Source: Nemania diffusa
Lineage: Eukaryota; Ascomycota; Sordariomycetes; Xylariales; Xylariaceae
Assembly (NCBI GenBank): GCA_038501195.1
Contig: JBBPUQ010000001.1
Location: forward strand, 3,968,001 to 4,032,000
Reading direction: 5' to 3'
DNA: 64,000 nucleotides
The notes beneath the pieces were generated by a model. The model did not search any database and was not told where the DNA came from. It saw only the letters and a list, made by a program, of their open reading frames with translations. Below are positions 37,829 through 50,017 of the stretch, one piece after another; within the stretch, counting starts at the first letter, position 1, and each line of letters opens with the position of its first letter. The position numbers and the translations under genes are program-made.

Positions 37829-39025
37829 ACAACAAGAACCCGAACGACAACCTGAACATAGCGCCAGGCACACAGGTACGGACCGTGTTTCTTTCGCCAA
37901 GCCGTGTTAGCCTCGAGGCGAGTGGCCCCATTAATCAATGCAAACAGCTCGAAAGGTGAAGAGATGAAATCATGCTGTCATAGCATGCAGCATTGCTTGG
38001 GTGAGGGTCGAGATGGCGCGGGATGTCCACGATGGCGGACGAAGCGATTAACAAATCAGGGGATTGTCTTGGCGGAATATGCAAGGAGACTGACCACGCG
38101 AGACCGCCCAAACCCCGCAAGTCTCGATGCTCCTCTGCAGGGCTGCAGGCCACTCTGCTGCGACCACTTAGTCGAATCCCTGTTAGGCCGCTAGGATGTG
38201 GGAGACGTACGAGCTCGAGACGTGACGGGACGAGGAGAAAGGCTAGGAGGACAATTGGTCCCCTGGTGCCACGGAGACGCTATGCATAGGTGCCCGAGCG
38301 TGGGAGAGACGCAAGAGAGAGACTGACAGGAAAAAAAAAAAAAAGTAGCACCACACCCGCCCTTCCAGAAATGTTCCGTGTGCCGAGGCGTAGATCATTC
38401 CCGTCAGCCACTCATTAAGCGTCACGAGATCTACAACAAGGTCTGTGTTCCCATGGATGAGACTACCTCAGGCTCTACATACAGTACACACATAACACAT
38501 ACACACATACACACACATATACACTTACGCACATACATACTCTACCTAATCTCGAGACTGACCTGCTCCGGTTGCTCTCAAGGTTTGCCAGAGCCCCCTC
38601 CTCCCCCCTCGCCGCTGGCATCCCCGAACCTTGTGCCCGTTTCCTGCTTGTACCTGTGCCCTTGAAGCTAATGTCGACACATAGTTTGGCTCGTTTGTCT
38701 TGTTTGTCTGGGTAGGTAGTTCGATTATTATGGGGAACGATTGGAAATACATGTCCACGATAGGTGGTGGTAATCCGGCGGTCATGGCAAGCGTCTATAC
38801 GAATGTACGATTGCACAATGGTGCGAATGCGTGGTGTAAGAATTACATAGTAGAATCATGACCTGCTCTCACCCGGGTACGACATGAACGACATGATCTT
38901 CGCTCGCCCGGAAGAAACGGCTACTGACTAAGGGCGTGTAAATCTAACTTTTTCTTCGCATAACCTTGTTAGTGTGGAGGAATTGTCATGGAGTTTCAGT
39001 CAGTTTCCTCTTTCAGGCTTGTTCT

Positions 39026-39051
39026 GAGCTTCGAGCTTCGAGCTTCGAGCT
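39026..39051. repeat. GAGCTTC heptamer repeat
   Basis: Three full tandem copies of GAGCTTC and a partial fourth. Just downstream, about 39081-39130, TTACA(C)AATGCAC units are repeated three times. Confidence 0.8.
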
Positions 39052-39991
39052 GTCACCTACCTAGACTAGTGTAGCACTTTGCACCACACTTACATTGCAC
39101 TTACACAATGCACTTACAATGCACTTACACTACGCGCTATATTAGTGTTCTACTCGTTCCTGTTGGAGCTCGACGTCTTTCGATTTGCCCGCCTTACTAC
39201 TTACTACCCCAGCTGCCTACATGGCTACTTAGTATTTATTAGTGTTCATGTCCGGCGCCTGTTCTGGGCCAGAAATAAGCCGGACAAATTAAATGCAGGA
39301 GCGGTTTCTCGCAACGACTTGTATAGCATCCAAGTGCGTTTCCGGTCACGTTTCCTACCTAGTGTCTCGTGTTGTACACTCATCCAGTCTCACCAATGCT
39401 TGCTACGTCACTGATATCTGATCATGTGAATATATAATTCTTTCATCGGTCTCATTGTCTCCACTTCTGCCCCCTCACCGACTCACCGGTCATTGTCACT
39501 GTCATCTTCTCATTCTTCGGTAGTCTTTGAACAGCCATTACAAGTTAGTATGGTAGGTAGTGTATAGTACTGTAAGTGCCTAGCCTACATAGGATAGCGT
39601 ACATTGGTAGCTTAAGTCTACCTAAAGCAGGAAGATTGGACGTAGCCGGCTGCTACATAATTCTGTATACCTGCCTACTGTACGCATACGCAGTATATAT
39701 GCCTGGTAGTGGTGTAGGAGAATAGTACAGCAGGGAGTGTAGCAGTGCAGCAACAAGCACTACCAATGTACATAGTACCTGGAGGTATACACGTGTGTGT
39801 ATGTACCCCACATGTCGAGCCCCTGAACCGACAAGTACCTGGGTACATACGTGCTTAAACATTCCTAGGCGGTCCTAGTGTAGGTAGGTACAGAATACAG
39901 TATCCGCCTTCATAGAGCTAACTAGAAAAACGCTGCATGCATAAAGTACTTAACAAAGTACGGTGAGTATATGGGTATCATAGTTTCATTG

Positions 39992-40033
39992 AGCTATAGC
40001 TACAGCTAGTACAGCTATAGCTACAGCTACAGC
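39992..40033. repeat. AGCTATAGCTACAGCT repeat
   Basis: Two copies of an AGCTATAGCTACAGCTA unit with an extra CTACAGC. Each copy contains the self-complementary AGCTATAGCT. No gene is near. Confidence 0.75.
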
Positions 40034-41566
40034 CTCGTCCAAGACATATAGGCCGGCCCTGAGTAGCTGGCAATCCCAGCCGCGTCGTCCAGAACACCTG
40101 GGCACTGTCCATATCAGATTCATCCCACGCTCTACTCTACAAAGACGTTCCACAGTCAAGGACTAGGTTAGCCAATACATCCAACCGGAAGCAGAACCGA
40201 CCATCTGCCACCCCTTATCTCAGCTCCTTGTCTCCCGCCTGATCTTCTCCCTGCAGATATGATAAGCATGCAAATCAAATCAGGTGACAGGCAATCTCGA
40301 CTTCACGATGCCATTGCGCTGCCTCGACTTACGGAGGGATTGCAAGCAAGCATGTCGGAAAGAAGCTAAAGCCCGGCGAGTCTGAACTGAACCTCGTAGG
40401 ATACGAAGCCACCTGTGCTTGAGCAAGGGTTGCCCATGCAAATAATCGACCATGCTGTACATGTACAGTGTCGAGGTCATTGTCATGGTACCCCCACGCC
40501 CTCTACAGATCGGGTAATCCTAGGAAAACGTTATCCTCTGTGGCCAGTGTGGTGTCAGTTAAACGAATTCCAAGCAGCACGGCCACTTCGAAGATCCGGG
40601 GTACCTAGTAAAATAGCTGGGCGAGCGTCCTAAGGAAACTAGCGACAAAAACGGTCTAGGCCACTGTGGGATTTATACGCAAGAAGATATTTTGTTAGTC
40701 ACATGATGGATAGTTTATCAAGTACCTACTATCATGTATATTCGGCGATATCTACAGCTACAGAGTACATCGCCACTGCTCTGCTCAGTTTTTGGTACCA
40801 TTTACCGAGCATAAAAAGAATCCAAAAATAAATTCAAATCCTCGCCCAGATAATGACTACGCAGCTCTAAACACCACATTTGGATATTCGCACTAAACGT
40901 GACTCGCCTCTTTCGACCCTTAAACATCAAACCTAGATCGACACTGGGGATTACCTCAGATATATGGATCCCCTAATTACTGCGTAAATAATTCGTATTA
41001 ATTACAGTTGCTAATTTGTATCCTCGCTACTAGCATAGACAGGATTTAATCCGCTTTTTAAAGGCATAAACACTGTCCTTATCCTCAAAAGGTTTAGAAT
41101 CCACCTTTTCAAGACTGGTATCATTCCAAGCTCAAGTCATATCATAAAAGTCACACGAGGGACGCTGGTGGGCCCCTAGGTGTGTTTGTATTAAACATGA
41201 CCATTATATAAGGGGAGAAGAAGTCCACAATTATTGCGAAGGATTCGGGATTCATTGTTATTGAGCCCTAATCCCTAGTTGCAACCCTGTACTTCTAGTG
41301 TGACAGTGCGGGCATACGAAGTATAGGCTTCGAAAAGAAGAAGGGTTTCTATTGATTAGGTCTAGTCTAGAATAACCGTGCTAGATTTTTCCTATATAAT
41401 ATTCCTTACAGCCCTCAAGACCAATTTCAATTGATTACTTTCCACTAAGCCTTGATGCCAAAAAATCTCTAGAAGTGCCGTCGCGACCATCGTCAGATCT
41501 CCAGAGCGTGGTGTGTGTATCTCACACGTTTTATTTAATAGCGACCCAGCTGTAGCCAATGTAAAC

Positions 41567-41640
41567 GTCCTGCTAGCTCAACTGGTTCATAAGTCTGCAC
41601 TGTGAGAGAAACAATTATCGAACTCACTAGCATATATTAA
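41567..41640 (+). other. tRNA-like fragment (A-box and weak B-box), probably decayed
   Basis: TAGCTCAACTGG at 41574-41585 matches the RNA polymerase III A-box pattern. TATCGAACTC at 41616-41625 resembles a damaged B-box at the expected distance. A CTGTGAG stretch between them could be an anticodon loop. The acceptor, D and anticodon stems do not pair well, so this is not an intact tRNA. It may be a tRNA relic or a tRNA-derived short retroelement. Confidence 0.25.
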
Positions 41641-42764
41641 AACGACTATATAGGTTGATACTGTGAACTAAAAATAGCAGTGTTAAGAGTTACAAAGCCT
41701 ACTTTTATGTGAAAGTAAATAGAGAGGTGTGGTAAATGTTTGTTTGTCCACTAGCCTTGTAGTACGCCATGATAACACGAGGAATTAAGGGGTATACTAG
41801 TTAACAATAAGAAATGCTGGTATTACTCCATTTATTATAATGCTATATCATTAGGATATAGAATTACTTTGATTGGAGAGTATCTCCATTTTTGCGAGAG
41901 CGAAAATATGAGCAAATCTAATTTTGAAAAAAAAAAAAAAAAACTTGCGAATGATTAAATACCGACTCCCTATTTAATGATCCAATGCTAAGAGTAAAAC
42001 AATAAAATTATTAGCTAGGATTTTTAATAAAGCTTGGCAAGATATCTAAAACTAACATACCGCCACTGAACTTCATAGATAGAAAGGCTGGCTATAAACA
42101 AATACAAATATTGGTTTCTAGTAGGCAGTTATTGTAACGAACATTCCAGACACGTTGTTGTTTGAGATTGGCCTTGGCTTAACTATGTGTCTTTTATAAA
42201 GTATATATAAATAGCTCTAGTTCATTAGCCTATATAAATCATTACAAGTTAGAAATATTCATATAAACCCTTATAATAATAGCCATTAAAATAACAATTT
42301 AAAATAGCTAAAGTTAGTATTAGTTTAATCCACAATGCGCTCAGTTTAAATGCTACTCTGTGAAAGGATATACTCTAGTCCTTACTACTCGATGCTAGCG
42401 CGTATTGTTATTTGGTTTGATATGGTTGGCGCAGGTAAGTTCAAGGTGCTTTCTGACTAGGATATATTAGATCTGACTACCTAGGCAGTTATTATAGCAA
42501 ACGCAGCTTATCATGTATTATAATGTCGAAAGTGGACGAAGGCTATGTAACGGAACGAGTACAGGAGTGTAATTACTATAACCGCTACGCTACGCAAAAG
42601 GTAGAACCACGCTGTCAGGTCGAGATACATGCATCGCTGCGCTCATTATATAGTACTGTCAAAGATAGTGGAGTAGGTTTGGCATAAAGTGTGTATTCAA
42701 GGTGAAGGTCAGAGTAACAGTCCTATCTAGAGGACCTGGGATATCAACGAATTCAACGAATACA

Positions 42765-43425
42765 GACAACAAATACGCAAACATCCAGAGCTGGGTCCAA
42801 CGGTAGCTTTAGACAGAAAATGGTCAGCGTATAACAGAGAGATCTACCGGAACCTGCCTCGTATGCAATCAAGCATTCTTCTGCAGTGCAGAACGGGCAA
42901 GATTCAACTCAACGCTTATCTTAATACCATTACCAAGACTAAGGCAAGTCAATGGGCCCTTCTTCACATGGAAGCAATATCTCATAATCCTGACAGCACG
43001 ACTTATTCAACCATGGATTCTGCACATGTGGACCCGTATATCAAACTGGTGTGTAAATAAAGCACCCTTATCCTCCGATACCCTTAAAGAAGTTGTGGTT
43101 GTCCCCATTGGTAGAAATCTTTTTACTAAACTGCGAATTGCTGTAGTCGAGCATATGTTCCGTGACTGTCCATTGCTGGCCGAGGAGCGGGACGATGCGA
43201 TCCACGTCCATGTCGGTCGGCTTAATCTCAGTGACCTGTTGACGAAGTATAGCAATCTGGCGTCTCAGTTTGCCATTAGAAACTTTGGAATTGAGTTATT
43301 CAGATATGCGCAGGGATATATGATGGAAGTGGAAGGCGAGAAAGCACCGAAGAAGAAGGAAAAGAAGGGCAGTTCGACCAGGCGACAACGTCGAGCCAAG
43401 GTGCGTGCGCGGGAAGAATAAATGT
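42765..43425 (+). pseudogene. 3' remnant of a non-LTR (LINE-type) retrotransposon polyprotein
   Basis: Two overlapping frames carry pieces of one ancestral protein. The first (about 42780-43060) reads WSAYNREIYRNLP, then LLQCRTGKIQLNAYLNTI, a block typical of the region after the RNase H domain in fungal LINE-like polyproteins. The second (about 43026-43421) reads VEHMFRDCPLLAEERDD, the continuation with a cysteine motif, then a Lys/Arg-rich end. They are out of frame with each other and stop-flanked, and no reverse transcriptase domain is visible upstream. The copy is truncated and inactive. Its surroundings are AT-rich, consistent with RIP-type decay. Confidence 0.68.
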
Positions 43426-45693
43426 CATGTAGTCCTGAGCGAGACATTCAGCCATAAGCATGTTAATACCAGACTGGCCCGGGATCAGCGAAGGGGCTTT
43501 CTGTTAGTGCCTTTGATTTTGAAATATAAATTATTTATTAAAAAGAGTAAACTTTAAGATAAAATAACGGGATGCCTGAAACTTTTAAGCGATAAAGTGG
43601 GGCTTGAAAGAAGCTTCTGATTGCAGAAGATGGACGGTTATACCTAATGTAGCGAATGGAGGAATTAGAAATCGGCATCCTCAACATCAACTCGGTTATT
43701 TCATAGGATTAAAAGACGTGTCATGGTCTCATATACAAGACCTGCAAACGGTCAATATTCCCATTTTGACAACATTCTACTTTTGGTAGTGTTGTGGCTT
43801 AGCGTTGCAGTTCTATTCCATAGCAGGATGACCACTCTCGGTCTTATAAAGTGTAAATGAAATAGCATCATTGGTGGAATTTAGCATTTAATGATTAATC
43901 GATAATACTAGGCCCTGCTACCGCACTGTCTTGGGGGTTATTCTATCATATTAGTTGTTCTATTGACCTAGTGATGTGAGACTAATAATTTACAACCCAT
44001 CATACCAAGGTGTGGTATATGGCTAGCAAGCTTCCCAAATGCTCTATGCTGTTCTATATTCTAAACAACATGATATAAACATCACCCACGGCCGGTATTA
44101 TTTTGAGATATAGACTATAAGAACTAGAAATACATATTATGGCGAAGGACTCAGAATATAGCTCCAACGCTATTCTTAATGGGTTAGAAGTGATACTTTC
44201 TAGTTTGGTTTATCCTATATGTAAACTAATGTAAAATAGCCACGGATGTTGATATCTTCTTGAATACTAATTCTCGGGACTAAGAAGACATGGTTACAAT
44301 ACCCCGTCGGCTAGACTTGTTCTTCAAAAACTAGATATTGAACCTCTTCTACGCAATACCAAGCCCTAAGTCCTGTTACCTGTAGCCCGAATAACACCAT
44401 TCTTATCATCTGTACCAAAACTAATGCAATGTTTGCTGTGGAAATTTCCCGGAAGTATTAACTTCCAAATAGCGAACCTCTGTATTGGTTGAAAACATGC
44501 CTTATGCATTAATATTACTGTACAGACGACGTCTTCTTTCTACAATCAAGGGCTACAATATAACTTCAAATCTAGAAGGCGCACACCTTGTTTTCTTGCT
44601 TGATGATAAGATTAGAGGTTTGATTTCATAAGTAAGATTAAATTTAAAGCAAATGTTACATTTTTGACGTTTATTAAAACAGCCTCTGAGCAAATAGTAC
44701 CAAGTGCATTAGAAAGGCTGTGATCTAGCTATATGTATATATAATATAGGACAAAAACCAACGAAAGGCTACTGTTATAGACCTGATCAATACAATCCCT
44801 GAGTGCTAGATGACTCACACCGTACCAATTAATATGATGCAAATTACAAGTATGAGTACCAATCTTATACGTAGCTATTAAATAGGGTTATAGTTGATAA
44901 CTTCCTGGTAGTTTTGCGGGAAATGGTTAAAAACACCTTAGTTGACTAGTGCTTTATCTATCTCTACGTTTTTTCTCCGTACTAGCCTTGTCAGGCCGTC
45001 GCTCAAGGATTACAAGAGGATATTACTAGAGATTGTATGAATGAATATAGAACTAGGGTACGAGGAGATATGATTGTAGCTAGAAGCTAGCGAGACACGA
45101 CTTATTAAGCCCAAAGAACCCCCTTTCTGGTATATAGAGGTGCTAAGTTTAGAAGAGTATATCTTTGCTCTTCGGGTGTAATGAGTCTACACTCGATGCA
45201 GAGGATTCACCATGATTAATAAAATTTATTCCCTGGTGATATAAAGGAAGTCTAGTGGTGTTGGACTTATAACCTCATACCTTACTTCTTCGAGTGGGCA
45301 TCTCTATGTCACAGGATTTACTTTGAGATGGACGCCGAGAATATTAACATAATTTTGAGTAGTTTCTAATATCGCACTTTGGTAAATAGGCATGCGCCCA
45401 CTTTCGCCGAAAGCTTGGGTCATACCTATTACCTAACTAATGTCCTGTTAGGTATAAATCCTTCTCCTACGCTAAACCTGAAGTCCCTGCCAATATTGAA
45501 AATTCGGGATCAATCCGGCGCTAATGACGTGCAACAATATTTCCTGCCGAAAACCAAGGCGCCCTCTATGTTGACTGTCAAGGAATGCCTTGACCCATTT
45601 CCAATGCAAATCCGATCCCTTTTCCTAGGCTCATGCCTGTTCCCCGTCCGGGTTTTCAATGCAAGTGGTTTATATGCAGCCTCTATTCGTTCA
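43426..45693. other. AT-rich region without genes
   Basis: About 2.3 kb downstream of the retrotransposon remnant, with dense stops and no recognisable protein. It ends at the 3' end of DDI1. An open + strand frame over 45379-45873 overlaps DDI1 in antisense and is treated as a shadow. Confidence 0.6.
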
Positions 45694-47196
45694 CTAAGAC
45701 TGGAAGAGCAAACCAGCAGCATATTCGACGTTGCCATCAGTCGCTTGCAGAGCATTGATGGCTGCCTGTCGATCAAAACCAAGTGCGAGCAATTTGTCGA
45801 TATCACTCTCTGGGAATGTTCGATGAGAGGGAACTGTAGGCGCAGACAGTGGCGGCGGCGGCGGTACTGCTGACCGCGAGCTGGAGGCCGTAGGGGCTGA
45901 GGATGCAGGTGCAGAGGAACCAGAGGGAGCTGGGTTAGTTGAAGTAGGCCCAGTGACAGCACCAGAGCGGGCGCCAATGGTGGTTCCTCCCGGGCCTGGC
46001 ACGGTAGGCTCGCTATTGACAGCCTCTTCGGTCTCCTTAGGAATATCTGACTCGCCCAAAAACTCCACCTCTTCACCTTGTATGATTAATCTATTCCGCG
46101 AGAGATCGATGGTCGCCTGGTGGCCCTTGAGGATGTCCAAGCCGAGCAGTAGGTCTACAGCCTTCCCTTCCATGACGGTAAATGCACAATGAAGGTGCTT
46201 TGACCCAACCTGGAGTATGGTGGAATGCACACGCCCGATAATATTGGCGGTGCCAACACCCCTAGCAACACCGGCGAAGCGTCTATCGACGAGACGCATT
46301 ATGTTACATTGCTCTGCACAAGCCGGAGACATAATGGTAGCTTGGGCACCCGAGTCTACCAAGGCCTTAACTTTGAACCCATTCACCTTTACGTCGATGT
46401 AGAGTAGGTGTACCCGGCCGAAAGCTACATCGTGTCAGTATTGCAAAGAGGGTAGAGGACACATGACCGCACGGGGAGGGGGATTGGAAGTTGGATGGCA
46501 TACATTCAGGATTATGTTCCATGGCATTCTGTAGATTCTCAACGACACTTTCCTGGCGAATTATTTCCTCGATCCTCGCCTGCGCGTCAGGGTTAAATTC
46601 GTCAGCGTTCAGCGCCTCGATTTCCCGCATCCGGGCTCTACGGGCCTGCTCCTGCTCGAGGGCACTGTTCTGGAACAGCTGGGCGAAGCGTTGGGGGTCC
46701 TCGATTACAGCAGCAAGGGCAGGGTTAAGACGCTGTAGTTGTGCCCTCAGTGCTGGATCGCCCAGGACCTGTAGACGGATGAGTTCAGGATCCTGCGGTA
46801 GGGGGGCACCCCCTGCTGGTGCGGCAGCCGGTCTTCTCCGGGGTGCCTGGTCCCGCTGGCTAGGATCGACACCACTGCTGCCTCTCATATCACGGACATG
46901 GAGGGCTAGCATATCACCATCGGTGATCTGAAGCTCTTGCAGCGTCTTGGTATTGTCGGTGATCAGTTGGCCGTTGTGATAGAGATGTTGAGCTGGCGCT
47001 GGTATGCCTTCAGCCTCGATGGAACTCCGCAGCGTTTCTATTGTCATTTCGGGGTAGACGCCGAGGGTCACCAGCCGCAACTCCGGCTCCTCCACCTCGG
47101 GGTTGTTGACGCTGAGGGTGATCTGCCTGCAGTGTGCCCCGCGTTAGCAACGCCTGCAAGCCAGTCCGAAGGAGTACGGGTTCGGAAGGCTTACAT
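45694..47196 (-). CDS. DDI1: DNA damage-inducible protein 1 (ubiquitin shuttle with retroviral-type aspartyl protease fold)
   Basis: Ddi1 carries ubiquitinated proteins to the proteasome and has a dimeric aspartyl protease domain. Exons 47195..47196, 46504..47126 and 45694..46424 give 451 residues. The ubiquitin-like domain occupies residues 1-75 (ITLSVNNPEV, then LYHNGQLITDNTKTLQELQI). A linker contains PQDPELIRLQVLGDPALRAQ. The protease domain begins about 209 (FGRVHLLYIDVKVNGFKVKA) with catalytic motif DSGA at 232-235. A Ser/Pro/Ala-rich spacer precedes a C-terminal UBA domain (KLLALGFDRQAAINALQATD). The first intron appears to split the start codon: exon 1 ends AT, exon 2 begins G, giving MQITLSV. 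No alternative ATG yields the conserved first strand. Confidence 0.92.
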
Positions 47197-48448
47197 CTCG
47201 ACTGCTTTCTACGGAGGATGGAGAGGGGTTTGATGGGAAGGTAGGGTGTGAAAGAATACGCGAAAGGGGGCGGGATGAAGTCACGCGCGTGGGCTTCAGA
47301 GGAAGGTTTCGTTTCCGGGGGGGAGGGGAGAGACTTCGGGGGGGAAATTGTCAGAGAAGCAGGGAGAAGGGGAAAGATGCCCGTCTTATAAAGAGGGCAG
47401 GTAGCCCTATCCCTATGCAGTAAGATATGAGGTCGGGTAGACGCAACAAATTTGTGTGCAGTCTGGGCGGCGCAACCGGCATAAGATGAAGGAAACAGCT
47501 TGGTAATATCAACGGTTGAGGTAGGTATGTGGGATGACGGCACCGTTGTAGAGCAGCGATAATGAATTCTCCATATGTACCTACTGTACTAAGATCTAGA
47601 TAGGTACCTACCTACCTACTTAGAAGTCATCTTGCCCTCCACCCTCCCCCACTAGACTAAATCTACCTACCTACCTAACCTACCCACTACAATTAAGGTC
47701 TACCTAACCTAGCCTAGGCCGGCCATGCAACAATTTTACACTACCTACCAGGTAGATTTAATGTAGCACGCGCTAGTATGCCTACATGTGATATATTGAA
47801 TTGACAATTTCGTTTATGCTTATGTACTATATGTCCCTTATATAATAAAGGTAATATGTTTAAATATGAATTATACGAAAGGCTCAGGTGGTGGTATTGA
47901 AATCAATTCAATTGCATAGGAAGGAATCATCGCGGCCTACCTAGGTACCTACAGTACCTACTTAGATGAACAGGTCGAGGTTAGCCAGTATAGAAAAACT
48001 GAAAGGCTTATCTAGGTCCCCGGCGTACCTGGTGCTACCTACCTACCTGGGTAATATATGCAGTACCTAGTCTAGACCTAACCTCCTGTATTAAACAAAA
48101 TCCAAAACCCCCACATTGAAAACCGTCATTACGTGGGTAGGGCTGGCGCCTGAGAATCCTCGTTGGCTACGACGCCACATATGCCGGGGATACTCGCCGG
48201 GGCACACACATCAAGGGCTGATTCGACTTGGCGATTTCTACGATTGGCGGCAATATCTTACAATGGCAAGAGGTATCTCACATCTGCGTACCCTTCTCCC
48301 TTCTCCCCTACTGGCTACTATGCGAACTAGCTACTCATTGGTCATGGCTAGCATGGTGAGCCGTTTGCAGGTTGACGAGCGACTTAGACGACGGAGTCAT
48401 TAGTATGAGACTATAATATTGAAACTATCTAATGGTGTAAGGTGGAAG
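47197..48448. promoter_or_regulatory. Intergenic region between DDI1 and RRP8 with TACCTA arrays
   Basis: About 1.25 kb holding the DDI1 promoter and RRP8 3' flank. TAGGTACCTACCTACCT arrays lie at 47600-47621, 47936-47962 and 48035-48052, with TACCTACC runs near 47665-47690 and 47700-47760. A + strand open frame at 48116-48403 resembles nothing known. Confidence 0.55.
47600..47621. repeat. TAGGTACCTACCTACCT array in the DDI1 5' flank
   Basis: A palindromic TAGGTACCTA core followed by two more CCTA units, about 400 bp upstream of the DDI1 start. It belongs to the window-wide element class. Confidence 0.75.
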
Positions 48449-50017
48449 CTATCGGATCTTATAGACTGAAGGTTTCAGAATCTTGCTTTCATCTACTGCA
48501 TCTTGTTCTTCCGTATCAATGAATTTGACACCTCCTTTCTGATTCCTTCGTCTAGAATCTCTCGCCTCCACGGCCCCCTTTCCAATTGACGGCTGAGCAG
48601 CCTTGATGAAATGCATCTTGACAAACATCTTATTTCTCAGATCAACTGCGGCCTTTCCATCACTTTGCGGCACGAAGCCCCTTCGTCGTAGTGCCTCTAC
48701 AAACGCCGTGACGTCTGTCTCTTGACGCTTATCTTCGCCACCGTCAACCTCGATGGCGAGATCTGCATTGTGGTTCTCCTCAGACTCTGTATCTTTACCC
48801 TTACCCTTACCCTTCTTTTCCTGTATCTTCTTCCGGCTGCCCACGCTGTGGCTCACTGGTGCGTTCTTGTTCTTATTGCTCACGTGACCAAATCGGCTCT
48901 TGATCTCGGCGACCCAGAGTTCGCCTTTCCAATGCAATATCCGGTACGCTTCCTCGATGAAATCGAGCCAATTCGTGCCCATAAGTGCCAGGCAGAATAT
49001 AACTACATCGACGCTACCATCAGCAAGAGGTAGGTTGGCGATATCAGCCTTGGTGACAAGTGGGCTAGGACTCTGCAAGTCGTAACTTAGAATCTGGAGA
49101 TTTAATTTCCTCTTCTCGGGCTGTAGCAGGGTTGCAAGTTTGGCATCGCCACAACCAAGATCTGCAATTGTACAGAGGCCATTCGTTCGTACAAGGGGAT
49201 GAACACCGGGCGCGAGAGCAGAGGTAGTCTGGCCAGGCTTAGGCTTGTGCGGATACCTTTGTCGACCTCGCAACTTGATGTCCTCTACGTACCCATCTAC
49301 CGGATTTTCGGGCCACACATTGACTTGACGACGAAATCCTTCATGGTATTCCTGGAACATCTCTGGTGAGTCCTGGAAGAGCCGAAATGCTTCATCTGAG
49401 GGTTTCGTGTAGAGCGTCTCATTGAGATGACGGAACCGGGCAGACACAAGCTTCTCTCTCATCGCCGCCTGCATCGGGGTAAGTTTAGGAACCGGGGGAC
49501 CGGCGGGCGCCTTTGCTTGTGGTTCTGCTGATTGGGGAATATTCTGTAGATCGCTATCCTGATCGTCCTGATGACCCTTGGGTTTCTTTTCCTTTTTCTT
49601 CTTCTTGCTCACTCTGCTAGGGTCCTCTTCACTTAGAGCCCCGCCTGGTGACGTCGAGTCTGGCCCATCTTTGGTCACATGCCCAGCGCCGTCCTGGTTT
49701 TCTTGCCTGTCTTTCTCCTTTTTCAGTTTCTTCTTTTCCTTCAAGGTCAGCCGTGGAGCCCCATCTGGCATTAGTCCCTTCTTGTTGTTGGTGTTCCCTG
49801 TGGGCTCATCCTGACCGGGTTTGGGTTTTTTGCTGTCCCTTCCCTCGATGACTTGCTCCCATAGATCTGCAACATTGCTTGTGGTGACATTGGCGGCCAC
49901 CGACTGTCTCTTTCGCTTCTTTGATGCGTCAGAATCTTTAGGGCCTTGGGTGGCATTTATAGCAGTCTCTGCTTTGGGGCCTTCCGCAGAGACCGCCCAG
50001 CCAGGGACGGCAAACAT
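48449..50017 (-). CDS. RRP8: 25S rRNA adenine-N1 methyltransferase, ribosomal RNA-processing protein 8
   Basis: Rrp8 is a nucleolar SAM-dependent enzyme that makes m1A in 25S rRNA and helps early 60S processing. It is one uninterrupted exon of 522 residues. The first 180 residues are Lys/Asp-rich low complexity with repeated KKKKKEKK-type runs, fitting nucleolar targeting. The conserved domain starts LTPMQAAMREKLVSARFRHL at about 179, then the substrate region RRQVNVWPENPVDGYVEDIK. SAM motif I is ADLGCGDAKLA near residue 300. SYDLQS and DIANLPLADGSVDVVIFCLA follow, and GELWVAEIKSRF is near the C-terminal part. A Gly/Lys repeat (KGKGKGK) interrupts the last third. An upstream in-frame start at 50059 would add 14 residues; 50017 gives the conserved MFAVPGW-type beginning. 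Confidence 0.95.
   Translation of the reverse strand: MFAVPGWAVSAEGPKAETAINATQGPKDSDASKKRKRQSVAANVTTSNVADLWEQVIEGRDSKKPKPGQDEPTGNTNNKKGLMPDGAPRLTLKEKKKLKKEKDRQENQDGAGHVTKDGPDSTSPGGALSEEDPSRVSKKKKKEKKPKGHQDDQDSDLQNIPQSAEPQAKAPAGPPVPKLTPMQAAMREKLVSARFRHLNETLYTKPSDEAFRLFQDSPEMFQEYHEGFRRQVNVWPENPVDGYVEDIKLRGRQRYPHKPKPGQTTSALAPGVHPLVRTNGLCTIADLGCGDAKLATLLQPEKRKLNLQILSYDLQSPSPLVTKADIANLPLADGSVDVVIFCLALMGTNWLDFIEEAYRILHWKGELWVAEIKSRFGHVSNKNKNAPVSHSVGSRKKIQEKKGKGKGKDTESEENHNADLAIEVDGGEDKRQETDVTAFVEALRRRGFVPQSDGKAAVDLRNKMFVKMHFIKAAQPSIGKGAVEARDSRRRNQKGGVKFIDTEEQDAVDESKILKPSVYKIR

Larger units (their letters stand above)
36841..42760. other. Gene-free region with microsatellites
   Basis: About 5.9 kb upstream of EGT1 with no supportable gene. 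From 36.9 to 40.1 kb it is rich in short tandem repeats: TATG/ATAG at 36957-37048, TGTA at 37455-37515, ACAGC at 37791-37828, ACACAT at about 38488-38525, GAGCTTC at 39026-39051, TTACAATGCAC at about 39081-39130 and CTACAGCTATAG at 39992-40033. From about 40.7 kb it becomes strongly AT-rich with decayed character. The part next to 36841 should carry the EGT1 promoter. Confidence 0.55.

Noticed and set aside
36957..40033. Series of direct repeats considered as a possible CRISPR-like array
   Set aside because: They are contiguous microsatellites without unique spacers, in a eukaryotic genome.
45379..45873. 164-codon + strand open frame
   Set aside because: Its latter half is antisense to the DDI1 UBA end and its first half lies in AT-rich repeat DNA; no family resemblance.
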